Shown piece by piece: positions 31,240-39,697 of a DNA stretch of 64,000 bases. Position 1 is the stretch's first letter; every line of letters begins with the position of its first letter. The notes under the pieces were generated by a model. The model was not told the origin of the DNA. It searched no databases and saw nothing but the letters and a program-made list of their open reading frames with translations. The position numbers were made by a program, and so were the translations under genes. Location: NCBI GenBank assembly GCA_020832415.1, contig JAFIES010000127.1, forward strand, positions 21,289 to 85,288, in the 5' to 3' direction. Origin of the DNA: Balneolaceae bacterium. GTDB taxonomy: Bacteria > Bacteroidota > Rhodothermia > Balneolales > Balneolaceae.

Positions 31240-33165
31240 TCAACCAATCCGTTTGAGCAGCCTGCCTAAAAATTTCTCACCATACATCTTGTTGATATGA
31301 TCCATATCCGCAATTACCACAAGCTCTCTCTTACTTCTTGAAAATGCTACGTTCAGAAGGCGGGGCACACTCAGGCCGTTTTTATCTTCATCAAGCGGGC
31401 GAACGGAATAGTGCCGTATTCTGCCATGCTGCTGTTCACCGCTCATAACCGTATCAAAAATGATATAATCTTTTTCGCGCCCTTGGAACGTGTGAATCGT
31501 ACCCACTTCCACATTTCGGATGCCTGCTTCATAAAGCCGGTTTCTTAAATCGTAAACCACACTTCTGAAGGGCACGATCACACCGACCTGTTCCATCAAA
31601 ATACCGCGACCGGCCATATTCTTAAGCAGCCGCTCTATCACCTCCTGGTGCACACTGTTTACTGGCTTGAACCCTCTCTCTCCCTCTTTTTGGAGCAGAT
31701 ATGGTCCATATTTGGATGTATTGACCAGGTGAAATGCTCTATCGTTCAATGTTAAGGAACCCGTATCTTCAGTGGCTTTACCGGTCTTCAGGCGGCCTTC
31801 ATAAAAAACCGTGCTGATAACATCTGCGAGGGATGATTCCAGCCGGTACTGCGTATCAAAAAAGGAGGTAAATCCGGGGTTTTCATCGTGCCAGGAGAAA
31901 AGGTCCTCACCCGTCTCTGCACCGGATACTGTGGTAAAAATATCTTTTTCCAGGAATTCACGAGCATCATGATCACTCGTTAGTGCGATTGGCGGCAGCT
32001 GCATGGGATCGCCCACTACAACCATATGCCACTTTGCATGAGCGGCCAAAACCATCAGATAAGGAAGATTTGCCATGGAGCTTTCATCCACAACTACAGC
32101 GTCGAAATCGAGATCATGAAACAGATCGGATGTACACACTTTGGCAAGTGTAGTGGCCACAAGCTGTTTTTTCCAGAGCTCTTTTCTCTCATTAACATGG
32201 CTCAGCTCCTCCAGGCGATCTTCCAGGATTTCCAATCCGCCCGCATCCTTAATTTTCTGATCGATCAGCTTCAGCTCCAGTTCCTGATTGTTTGTTGGCT
32301 GTTTTCCATTCTTCAATCGTTTTTCAACAGCTCTCAGTGCTTTTTCGCGCCGGCTCAGCAGATCAACCCATTCGCCTGCCTCCTCTTTCTGTTTGGTTAT
32401 GGCTGATTCAATCTGGGCATCAAACAGGTGGTTTTCCAGCAGATCACTCTTCAGGGCGGCATCACCAAACCGGCTGATTTTATCCGGGCTGATGTTCACT
32501 CCTATCACGTTCATTGCATGCAGAGAGCTGAGCAGCCCAACATCAACCGCGCGATTGGTGTTTGATGCAAACAGCACCTTTTTCCCATTATTCAGGTAGT
32601 TGGCTATGATGTACCCCAATGTATCGGTTTTCCCCGTACCGGGCGGACCCCACACAAAGAGTGTCCGGCGAACCATCGCTTTTTCAATAGCATCACGCTG
32701 AGCTTCATTGCGCGAACCATCTTCTTTGATGCTCTCATCAAACGGTATTGCCGCATCTGATGGCTTAAAAAGACGCTCCAGTCTCTGCTCAACTCCATCA
32801 TCCAGATCCTGAAGTTTCATGATTTCTGAAAGTGTGCGCTTCAGCACGAAATCATTTTCCCACTCCAGATGTATCGCTGAAATAGTGGATTCCAAATCTT
32901 CCGGGAATCGTAACACTACTTCATTCTCTTCGAAAGAGACGGGGTGAATAGTGTATGATTTCTCCCCGAACGTAGCTTTTATCTCCTCCGCAAAACGTAT
33001 AGAGGGCTGATGACAATCAAATTTGTAGTCATAAGAATCTGCCGGAGCCGTTTTCGTTTTTATACCATTAAAGAGTATTTCTGTGGATGGTTTTTCCCGA
33101 ACCGTTTCTATTTCCGATTCGAGCGCAACGGCTGCCTGATGAAGTAGTTTTTTTATGGATTTCAT
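31240..33165 (-). CDS. Upf1/IGHMBP2-like superfamily 1 helicase
   Basis: A 641-residue SF1B helicase. Motifs in order: Q-motif NEAQRDAI (153-160), Walker A GPPGTGKT (173-180), motif II VVVDESSMANLP, motif III VGDPMQLPPI, motif V VGTIHTFQGREKD and motif VI NVAFSRSKRELVV. A coiled stalk (about 260-330) interrupts the first RecA lobe, as in IGHMBP2/Dna2-type enzymes. It may act on RNA-DNA or ssDNA ends. It is monocistronic; the specific pathway is not determined. Confidence 0.92.
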   Translation of the reverse strand: MKSIKKLLHQAAVALESEIETVREKPSTEILFNGIKTKTAPADSYDYKFDCHQPSIRFAEEIKATFGEKSYTIHPVSFEENEVVLRFPEDLESTISAIHLEWENDFVLKRTLSEIMKLQDLDDGVEQRLERLFKPSDAAIPFDESIKEDGSRNEAQRDAIEKAMVRRTLFVWGPPGTGKTDTLGYIIANYLNNGKKVLFASNTNRAVDVGLLSSLHAMNVIGVNISPDKISRFGDAALKSDLLENHLFDAQIESAITKQKEEAGEWVDLLSRREKALRAVEKRLKNGKQPTNNQELELKLIDQKIKDAGGLEILEDRLEELSHVNERKELWKKQLVATTLAKVCTSDLFHDLDFDAVVVDESSMANLPYLMVLAAHAKWHMVVVGDPMQLPPIALTSDHDAREFLEKDIFTTVSGAETGEDLFSWHDENPGFTSFFDTQYRLESSLADVISTVFYEGRLKTGKATEDTGSLTLNDRAFHLVNTSKYGPYLLQKEGERGFKPVNSVHQEVIERLLKNMAGRGILMEQVGVIVPFRSVVYDLRNRLYEAGIRNVEVGTIHTFQGREKDYIIFDTVMSGEQQHGRIRHYSVRPLDEDKNGLSVPRLLNVAFSRSKRELVVIADMDHINKMYGEKFLGRLLKRIG

Positions 33166-33177
33166 ATCGGCTTAAGG

Positions 33178-33313
33178 TAAAAGTGAAAAGTGAAAAGTGA
33201 AAAGTGAATTTACTTTATCGAACTACGATTTATGTTCACTCATATGAATCTGATGTATAAGGCACAAACAGGGTGTTTTAGCCAGTTTGTTTCATGTCTC
33301 ACTTTTGCCGTTT
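33178..33313. repeat. Short tandem AAAAGTG units and 25-base repeat copy 2
   Basis: Four AAAAGTG(A) units lie in tandem at about 33178-33207. The unit at 33289-33313 is the reverse complement of the repeat at 27463-27487 (23 of 25 identical). The 164-base gap between the helicase and GntR genes is made largely of this repeat material. Confidence 0.65.
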
Positions 33314-33329
33314 GCCTTTTCACTTCTGC

Positions 33330-34259
33330 CTACTGATCCCACAGCTCCGAGCGAATCATATCAGCACTTTTCTCTGAAATAATGTACTCCAGCTTGATGC
33401 GGTTTTTTTCGGGTATTTTTGCTTCAACAAGGCGGGCACTTGCAGGGGTGTACACAATGAGATCGGTATTTCGTACAAAGAGCGGAAGTGATTTTCCATA
33501 TGTAGCGCCGGCAACGAACGCTCCTTCAAATTTCATCAGGGTTTTTAGCTCATTGATGATTTTAGGAATCGAATCTTCTTCTGCGGTTACAAGACCAATA
33601 GCTTCAATACCTGCACGATCCATAATGGAGAGAAGTACATCCGCGTCGTAATGAAAAACCACCGGCATGATACGGATGGAATCGCTCAAATTTCGGAATT
33701 CATTAACCAGGTGAATGGGAACAAAAAGAGCTTCAAAGTTTACTGCGGTATCATAATCTCCCGATTTGAGAGTTGAGCTTTTTACTCCAATCTGATTTTT
33801 TATTGAATCGGATAAAATTTTTGCCAGCTCAACGGTCTCACCAATAGTGGCAATACTTTGAATACGATCTGGCCACTCCATAAAGTTGATCTGTTCTTCA
33901 AATATCGCCTCAATTTCAGCTTCATCAAGTCCAAAGCCTATCAACTCTTCAAGAAGCAGTTGCATTCTTTCTGCTCCCAATTCTAAACGCTCTGTTTTAT
34001 CAAGAGCAGAGCTTTGGCGTTTCACAATAAATCCGCGGCCCTGTTCACTCTCTATCATGCCCTCGCCAACCAGCTGATGATACGCTTTTCTTACGGTGTG
34101 AAAGCTCGCGCCAAGCTGTTTTCCAAGAACTCTTGTGGATGGCAATTGCTCACCAACCTGAAACTGTTTCGTGGAGATCATCAGGCGGATACGATCGGCA
34201 ATATGTTTTGCTGAATGCTGCATAGAGATGAAGGTAGTCAGCCGGTTCAGAAAACCCAA
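33330..34259 (-). CDS. GntR-family transcriptional regulator
   Basis: A 309-residue regulator with an N-terminal GntR winged helix (about 15-80: IADRIRLMISTKQFQVGEQL, PSTRVLGKQLGASFHTVRKAY and GMIESEQGRGFIV). The remaining 220 residues are not a standard FCD or UTRA domain I recognise; they look like an alpha/beta ligand-binding domain. It has a palindrome at 34274-34289 just upstream, which may be autoregulatory. Confidence 0.88.
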   Translation of the reverse strand: MGFLNRLTTFISMQHSAKHIADRIRLMISTKQFQVGEQLPSTRVLGKQLGASFHTVRKAYHQLVGEGMIESEQGRGFIVKRQSSALDKTERLELGAERMQLLLEELIGFGLDEAEIEAIFEEQINFMEWPDRIQSIATIGETVELAKILSDSIKNQIGVKSSTLKSGDYDTAVNFEALFVPIHLVNEFRNLSDSIRIMPVVFHYDADVLLSIMDRAGIEAIGLVTAEEDSIPKIINELKTLMKFEGAFVAGATYGKSLPLFVRNTDLIVYTPASARLVEAKIPEKNRIKLEYIISEKSADMIRSELWDQ

Positions 34260-34273
34260 ACATGGAAATGTAT

Positions 34274-34289
34274 ATCATAAAAATATGAT
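34274..34289. promoter_or_regulatory. Palindrome upstream of the gntR-like gene
   Basis: ATCATA (34274-34279) and TATGAT (34284-34289) are exact inverted arms around AAAA, 15 bases before the start codon of the divergent-facing GntR gene. Likely operator by position; unproven. Confidence 0.4.
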
Positions 34290-35037
34290 GACTGATAGCG
34301 AACCTGTAGTAGCTTTTATTATTTCCTAAAGCTTTCCCATCAACCCCTCGACTGATTTGCCGGGATTTATGCGGTTCCGCGCCTCGGGATTTCTTTTTTG
34401 TTCTGATTGTACCTCGGGTTGCGCTCCATCATCCATGCGTTGCATGTGTGATTCTCGCTTCACCCGAGGCTACAATATCGGTCACCCCTAAAGGGGTTTG
34501 AGCTTTTTGGCTTTTCAGGAAAAGAGATCGAAATGGAAATTACTACTATGGCCCCACAGAAAGAAGGCCCAAGCGAGATACTTCGGCAAGCACAGTAGTG
34601 GCTCCTTGCGCCATTTGAAAATCATAAGATTCTTGTATTGCAGTAATCCCCTAAATCTTCGCTCAACTCATAATCGACTCCGAAAGGAGTCAAATGTTTG
34701 TAGCCGGGGCAAGATTGGATTATAAACGCACAGTATATTATCCCAATCGCAGCCCTGGATAAACGAAACATCTAAGAAATATCCCGAGGTAAGCATGCAG
34801 GAAAAGCAACCGGTAAAATCGAAGGGAGTGGGCACAAGATCAGAAACGGGTACATCAAGCTTAGATTTGGTTGGATAACGAAGCCACAAACATGAATCCT
34901 GAAACAGCAAACAGAGCTAATTAAGAACACCCAAACAGGCAAAATTTTATCAAAAAAAAACCTGCGAGCTTTTGGATTGCTCCAAATTGCCCGCAGGTTT
35001 ATAAGATGTAGATAATACTCCTTTATAGTTATAGTAA
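34290..35037. other. Gene-free, repeat-rich 750-base region
   Basis: No supported gene. It contains a CCTCGGGTTGCGCTCC ... CACCCGAGGC hairpin (about 34411-34464), ACCCCTAAAGGGGT (about 34485-34498), GACTCCGAAAGGAGTC (34677-34692) and a GCCGGGGC/GCCCTGG pair. These A/T-looped palindromes are typical of dispersed noncoding repeats. Two short frames (34498-34725 plus, 34668-34910 minus) run across the repeats and are not believable genes. It ends with the terminator at 34958-35000. Confidence 0.6.
34958..35000. terminator. Bidirectional terminator or cruciform after the Tat isomerase gene
   Basis: AAACCTGCG (34958-34966) pairs with CGCAGGTTT (34992-35000), and a second inner stem TTTGGA/TCCAAA (34971-34976 and 34981-34986) sits inside. 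The A-run at 34952-34960 becomes a U-tract for minus-strand transcripts, so it terminates the isomerase mRNA. Confidence 0.8.
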
Positions 35038-35913
35038 TTAGCCTCTTCTGATCACTTCGAGGCTTCTCATATACTCCGCATTGTCGCGAACAGCATCTAA
35101 AGGATTGGTTCCTGTATATGCTTCCTGCTCAACCAACAGATATTGCATTCCGTTTTCTTTTGCTTCTGCAAGAACTGTTGGGAAATCAATTGTTCCGGTT
35201 CCAAGAGTTACAGATTCTGTTTCACCATCTACAGTGGCCAGATCTTTAATGTGGCACGAAGTGAATCTGTTGGGGTATCTTCTAACCCAATCAATCGGAT
35301 CGTGCTGTCCCGCAACTACCCAGTAGATATCCATCTGGTATTCTACAAGATTGGAATCCGTTTCATCCATCAGAACTTCCTGTGGAATTTCTCCTTCCAG
35401 CTCTTCGAATGTGTACGCATGGTTGTGATAGGCAAATTTAACACCTGCATTGTTGGCGATCTCGCCAAAGCGGTTAAAGTTCTCTGCCATCTCTTTGTAC
35501 GCATCGATCGACTCTTGCGGGCCAATCCACGGGCAAACGATGTACGGTACGCCAATCTCAGCAAGCTGCTCTACTTTTCGCTCATAATCCTGAAATACAT
35601 TGGCATGAGTAGAGACCATGGTTAATCCGAGATCATCCAGAAAACTCTTGAATGCGGTATTTCCCATTCCCCAGAAAATCCCGAGCTGTCCTTCATAGCT
35701 TTCAATTTGCTTGTATCCAAAATCGGCAACCTGGCTGATTACGCCTTCAGGATCATCACCGATTACATGGCGGAGTGTATAGAGCTGTACTCCAAATGGG
35801 TTGTATTCTTCACCTGCAGGAGCGCATGATTTTAAAAATGGTATGCTTCCCAAAGCAAGGCCTGAAGCCAGTGCTCCTGATGTTTTTAAAAAAGAACGAC
35901 GAGAGTGTTTCAT
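35038..35913 (-). CDS. Tat-exported sugar phosphate isomerase/epimerase-like protein
   Basis: A 291-residue TIM-barrel protein with a twin-arginine signal (SRRSFLKTSGALASGLALGS) followed by a lipobox-like FLKSCAP, so it is probably a Tat-exported lipoprotein. Core motifs FGVQLYTLRHVIGDD, YHNHAYTFEELEG, QMDIYWVVAGQHDP and SCHIKDLATVDGE match the xylose isomerase-like family. It is a paralogue of the protein at 14946-15815 (Y-x-x-HNH and H-x-KDLA in the same order). Isomerase activity on an unknown periplasmic sugar is plausible. Confidence 0.88.
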   Translation of the reverse strand: MKHSRRSFLKTSGALASGLALGSIPFLKSCAPAGEEYNPFGVQLYTLRHVIGDDPEGVISQVADFGYKQIESYEGQLGIFWGMGNTAFKSFLDDLGLTMVSTHANVFQDYERKVEQLAEIGVPYIVCPWIGPQESIDAYKEMAENFNRFGEIANNAGVKFAYHNHAYTFEELEGEIPQEVLMDETDSNLVEYQMDIYWVVAGQHDPIDWVRRYPNRFTSCHIKDLATVDGETESVTLGTGTIDFPTVLAEAKENGMQYLLVEQEAYTGTNPLDAVRDNAEYMRSLEVIRRG

Positions 35914-35994
35914 AATGATGGTGTTTTGATTAACTGTTTAGCATTAAAATGTAGAATTATCCCCTTAAAATGCTCTTTTACATACTAAGCATCA

Positions 35995-36015
35995 AATTAG
36001 TTTACCTAACTAATT
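35995..36015. promoter_or_regulatory. 21-bp palindromic operator candidate
   Basis: AATTAGTT (35995-36002) and AACTAATT (36008-36015) are perfect inverted arms around TACCT, 82 bases upstream of the Tat isomerase start and between it and the mutS terminus. The form fits a LacI/GntR/AraC-type or metal-regulator site. It probably controls the isomerase gene. Confidence 0.5.
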
Positions 36016-36101
36016 CTATTACTGCAATAATAGATTTCAAAGTTTTACGTAAACATGCCGCACTAAGCGTATTTATAGATTTTTGCAAAGAGTGATTTCG
36101 G

Positions 36102-38771
36102 TTAGTTTTTCACCAACCGTTTCAGTTCACTCATTAAAAGCAGGGCTTCAATAGGGGTCATTCGTTCAGGATCGCACGCTTCCAGTTTATTCAGTACGGT
36201 TTCAACATTTGGATCCATATGGGTATCAAAAAGGGTCATTTGCGGAAGTTGTTCCTGGCTTTCGATCTGTTGTACCGCTTTTCGCGCTGCATCTTTTTTG
36301 GAAGCGGTCTGTTGAATGGTTCCATTCCCGTCATGACTCACATCCAGCGTATGACTCTCCAGATTTGCCAGAATCTCTTTCGCACGATTGATTACAACCC
36401 GGGGCAAACCCGCCATATTGGCTACCTGTATACCATAACTATGATCGGCACCACCGCGAACCATTTTTCGTAAAAAGATCACTTTGCCGTTGTGCTCTTT
36501 CACCTGCACATTAAAGTTCTTGATGCGATCGTACCGGCTTTCCAATTCATTCAGCTCGTGATAATGTGTGGCAAACAGCGTTTTGGCTGCCACTTCCGGC
36601 TGGTTATGCAGATATTCAGAAAGTGCCCATGCAATGCTCAGGCCGTCGAACGTGCTTGTTCCCCGCCCAACTTCATCGAGCAGAATGAGCGATTTTGGAG
36701 TGGCGTTATTCAGGATGTTTGCGGCTTCGTTCATCTCAACCAGGAACGTACTTTCTCCGGCAGCCAGATTATCGGATGCCCCCACACGCGTAAAAATTTT
36801 ATCTACCATTCCGATGGTTGCTTTTTCAGCCGGAACAAACGACCCCAGCTGAGCCATCAGCACAAGCAGGCCGGTTTGCCTCAGAATGATACTCTTTCCG
36901 GCCATGTTCGGCCCGGTGATGATCAATATCTGATGTTCGCTGTTGTCCAGATAGATATCATTCGGGATGAAGGGCTCTCCGGCTGCCAACGTTTTTTCTA
37001 CCACCGGATGACGCCCTTTTTTCACATCAATGATATCACCGGTGTTGATTTCAGGGCGAACATAATTATTGCGGAATGCAACCTCAGCAAAACTCTGGAT
37101 GCAATCGAGCTCTGCAAGTGCCTGGGCAATTTGTTGTACATCATCAGCAAATTCAGCAATATAGAGGCGAAGTTCTTCGAACAGTTCTCCTTCCAGCATT
37201 TTGCTTTTATCCTCTGCTGAAAGAACTTTCTCCTCTACCTCTTTCAGTTCTGGCGTAATGTATCTCTCGGAGTTCACGAGTGTTTGTTTTCTGATGAAAT
37301 GCTCGGGCACTTTGTTTTTATGGGTGTTTGTCACTTCGATGTAGTACCCAAATACTTTGTTGTACCCGATTTTTAGCGATGGTATGCCCGACTCTTTCGC
37401 AAGCTGATCTTTTATTCGGGCGATGTACTTCTTACCGTCCCGCGCTATTTCCCGAAGTTCATCGAGATCGCTGTTAAATCCATCTGCAATCATACCACCA
37501 TCGCGAATGGAGGCCGGTGGTTCTTCTACGAGAGCTGCAGATATCCGCTCCTGAACATCGAGTAAGAGCTTCAGTTTATCATTCAGCCTTGATATCAGAG
37601 AACTGTCGGCATTGTTAATCTGAATTTTTACCCGCGGTATTTGTGCCAGTGAAAGCTGCAGCTGTTTAAGATCGCGGGCATTTGTTCGCCCAACACTGAT
37701 CCGGCTGATCAATCGTTCGATATCGCCAATTTGATCCATTTCATCGCGAAGTTCATTTCGTCTGTCGTGATGTTGAAACAGCCAGTTTACCGCATCGAGC
37801 CGCTCTTCAATCTGTTTTACTTTTTTCAGCGGCCTCATGATCCATTTTCTCAGCAACCGCCCGCCCATAGCCGTAACCGTATCGTCCATAATAGATACGA
37901 GTGTTCCCTCCGTACCGCCTTCCTGCATGGATGCCGTTAGCTCAAGATTGCGTTTTGTGGAACCATCCAGTGCCATGTAATCAGCACTTTCATACGCATA
38001 GAGCCTGCGCAGGTGAGCCAGGGATGATTTCTGCGTCTCCTGCATATAATGGAGAAGCGTGCCGGCAGCAGTGTGTGCTATTTCGAGCTCTTCAACGCCA
38101 AACCCTTTCAGCGAATGGGTTTTAAAATGGTCGGTTAGCAATTTATATCCGTAATCTCCTTCATAAACCCAGTCATCTATAAATGTGATGTTGTAAGCTG
38201 AGAGATAATCAGGCAGATTGTTTTTAAACTTTTTTTGCAGAAGAATCTCCGATGGCTGCAGCGCCTGAAGAAGCGAATCGGTTTCTGTTTTGGAAATCTG
38301 GCTGAGGGCAAACTCCCCTGTTGAGATGTCGGAAAATGCAAAACCGGCTGTTCCACCTGCCCAAAATATCGAGGCGATGTAATTGTTCCGCTTATGCTCC
38401 AACAGCTTTTCAGACATGGTAACACCGGGTGTGGTAATCTCTGTTACCTCCCTGTTTACAATCTTCTTGCCCGCTTTTTTTGCTTCTTCCGGATTTTCCG
38501 TCTGCTCGCAAATAGCAACTCTGAACCCTCGTTTTACCAATTTTGGCAGGTAAGTATCGAGTGAGTGATATGGAAATCCGGCCAGTGGCGTTTGGTCGCC
38601 ACCATTGTTTCTTTTGGTTAGGGTAATTCCAAGCTCACTGCTAATCAGAATTGCATCATCGGAGAAAGTTTCATAGAAATCTCCAACCCGAAACAATAAA
38701 ATTGTGCCGGGGTGTTTCTCTTTAATATCAAAATATTGCCGCATCAGCGGTGTCTGCTTTTTTTTACTCAT
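36102..38771 (-). CDS. mutS: DNA mismatch repair protein MutS
   Basis: An 889-residue MutS, the mismatch recognition ATPase. The N-terminal mismatch-binding motif GDFYETF (Phe32-x-Glu34) is intact, Walker A is GPNMAGKS (about 618-625), followed by DEVGRGTSTFDGLS and THYHEL. The C-terminal tail (after about 800) has the usual variable linker and the dimerisation segment ending MSELKRLVKN. Length is normal for MutS1. mutL is not adjacent. Confidence 0.98.
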   Translation of the reverse strand: MSKKKQTPLMRQYFDIKEKHPGTILLFRVGDFYETFSDDAILISSELGITLTKRNNGGDQTPLAGFPYHSLDTYLPKLVKRGFRVAICEQTENPEEAKKAGKKIVNREVTEITTPGVTMSEKLLEHKRNNYIASIFWAGGTAGFAFSDISTGEFALSQISKTETDSLLQALQPSEILLQKKFKNNLPDYLSAYNITFIDDWVYEGDYGYKLLTDHFKTHSLKGFGVEELEIAHTAAGTLLHYMQETQKSSLAHLRRLYAYESADYMALDGSTKRNLELTASMQEGGTEGTLVSIMDDTVTAMGGRLLRKWIMRPLKKVKQIEERLDAVNWLFQHHDRRNELRDEMDQIGDIERLISRISVGRTNARDLKQLQLSLAQIPRVKIQINNADSSLISRLNDKLKLLLDVQERISAALVEEPPASIRDGGMIADGFNSDLDELREIARDGKKYIARIKDQLAKESGIPSLKIGYNKVFGYYIEVTNTHKNKVPEHFIRKQTLVNSERYITPELKEVEEKVLSAEDKSKMLEGELFEELRLYIAEFADDVQQIAQALAELDCIQSFAEVAFRNNYVRPEINTGDIIDVKKGRHPVVEKTLAAGEPFIPNDIYLDNSEHQILIITGPNMAGKSIILRQTGLLVLMAQLGSFVPAEKATIGMVDKIFTRVGASDNLAAGESTFLVEMNEAANILNNATPKSLILLDEVGRGTSTFDGLSIAWALSEYLHNQPEVAAKTLFATHYHELNELESRYDRIKNFNVQVKEHNGKVIFLRKMVRGGADHSYGIQVANMAGLPRVVINRAKEILANLESHTLDVSHDGNGTIQQTASKKDAARKAVQQIESQEQLPQMTLFDTHMDPNVETVLNKLEACDPERMTPIEALLLMSELKRLVKN

Positions 38772-38813
38772 AGCGGACAGTCATCATCAAATTAAAATTC
38801 ATTGCTTTTAAGC

Positions 38814-39551
38814 TCACTCATCATCAGAATGGAAAACATACAAATAGGGCGCCCTGTGTGAGCCTCCGGTCTTCTTTTTCCCGATTCTCTTCAACAAACC
38901 GGAGTTCAGCATTTTTCTGTGGAAACCGGTGCGGTTCAATTCCTCACCGAGAATGGTTTCGTGCAATTTTTGAATATCACCCATTGTAAACTGGTCCTGC
39001 AGTAAATTTGCACCAATAAATTTTCGATCAACGTTATAGCGTAACGTTTCCAGGGCTTTTTCGACGATTGACTGATGATCTTGCATCAGTTCGGGCACTT
39101 CATCAATATCGTACCAGGAACAGCTATCTGAGAAAAAATCGGGTTTAGGTTCGGCGCGCGTGTAATTTATAAGCGCGTAGTATCCAATGGAGATAAATCG
39201 CTGGAGCATCCAGTGGCTTTCATCAAATTCAATATCATTGGCCTGCATCACCTGTTTCATTGCATTGGGGTTGGCGCGATACTTATTGCCAAATGTGTAG
39301 AACTGATTTAAAAAAATATCCTTCAAGCCGGTTCTTTCAAAAAGAACCCTGTGTGCAGCCTCATCAGTATCTTCATTTTTTTTGATAAAACCACCGGGAA
39401 GGGAGTATAAATTGGTCTTCTTGAATTTTGAGACAAGAATTTTGAGCTCCCTTTCATGATACCCGAAAATAACGCAATCAACCGATAATCCCGGCATAAA
39501 CCGGGAACCATCCATTGCATCAGCTGCCGATATTTCTTCACTTTTAAGCAT
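38814..39551 (-). CDS. Nudix-domain transcriptional regulator with degenerate Nudix box
   Basis: A 245-residue NrtR/AraR-like regulator: Nudix-fold domain (about 18-150) plus C-terminal winged helix (about 160-235, QDQFTMGDIQKLHETILGEE and NRTGFHRKMLNSGLLKRIG). The Nudix box, GFIKKNEDTDEAAHRVLFER (54-73) plus TGL, keeps Gly and the first Glu, but the canonical R-E-x-x-E-E core is R-V-L-F-E-R, so catalysis is probably lost and the domain senses a ligand instead. In Bacteroidota such proteins control sugar or NAD genes. It is immediately upstream of the mutS terminus; regulon unknown. Confidence 0.9.
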   Translation of the reverse strand: MLKSEEISAADAMDGSRFMPGLSVDCVIFGYHERELKILVSKFKKTNLYSLPGGFIKKNEDTDEAAHRVLFERTGLKDIFLNQFYTFGNKYRANPNAMKQVMQANDIEFDESHWMLQRFISIGYYALINYTRAEPKPDFFSDSCSWYDIDEVPELMQDHQSIVEKALETLRYNVDRKFIGANLLQDQFTMGDIQKLHETILGEELNRTGFHRKMLNSGLLKRIGKKKTGGSHRAPYLYVFHSDDE

Positions 39552-39697
39552 GGTTGCAATATAAATATTTGATAAGAGCTTTCCCTACCGCCAATTGTCT
39601 AAATCGGGAAAATATTCTTTAAACCGATCGAATTTGATCTGACTTAGCCATCACCTCTTTTGGGATTATTGGCAGATCAGGCTATTTTCAAAAGAGC

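Noticed and set aside
33178-33211. Tandem AAAAGTG units as a CRISPR or VNTR
   Set aside because: The units are adjacent with no spacers and only about four copies, so this is not a CRISPR array; it is too short to call a meaningful VNTR.
34498-34910. Two short frames in the repeat region
   Set aside because: They run through palindromic repeats and have no recognisable domain or ribosome-binding site.
36492-37220. 242-codon frame opposite mutS
   Set aside because: It lies fully inside mutS on the other strand, and the MutS reading is motif-rich and continuous. The frame lacks protein-family signals.
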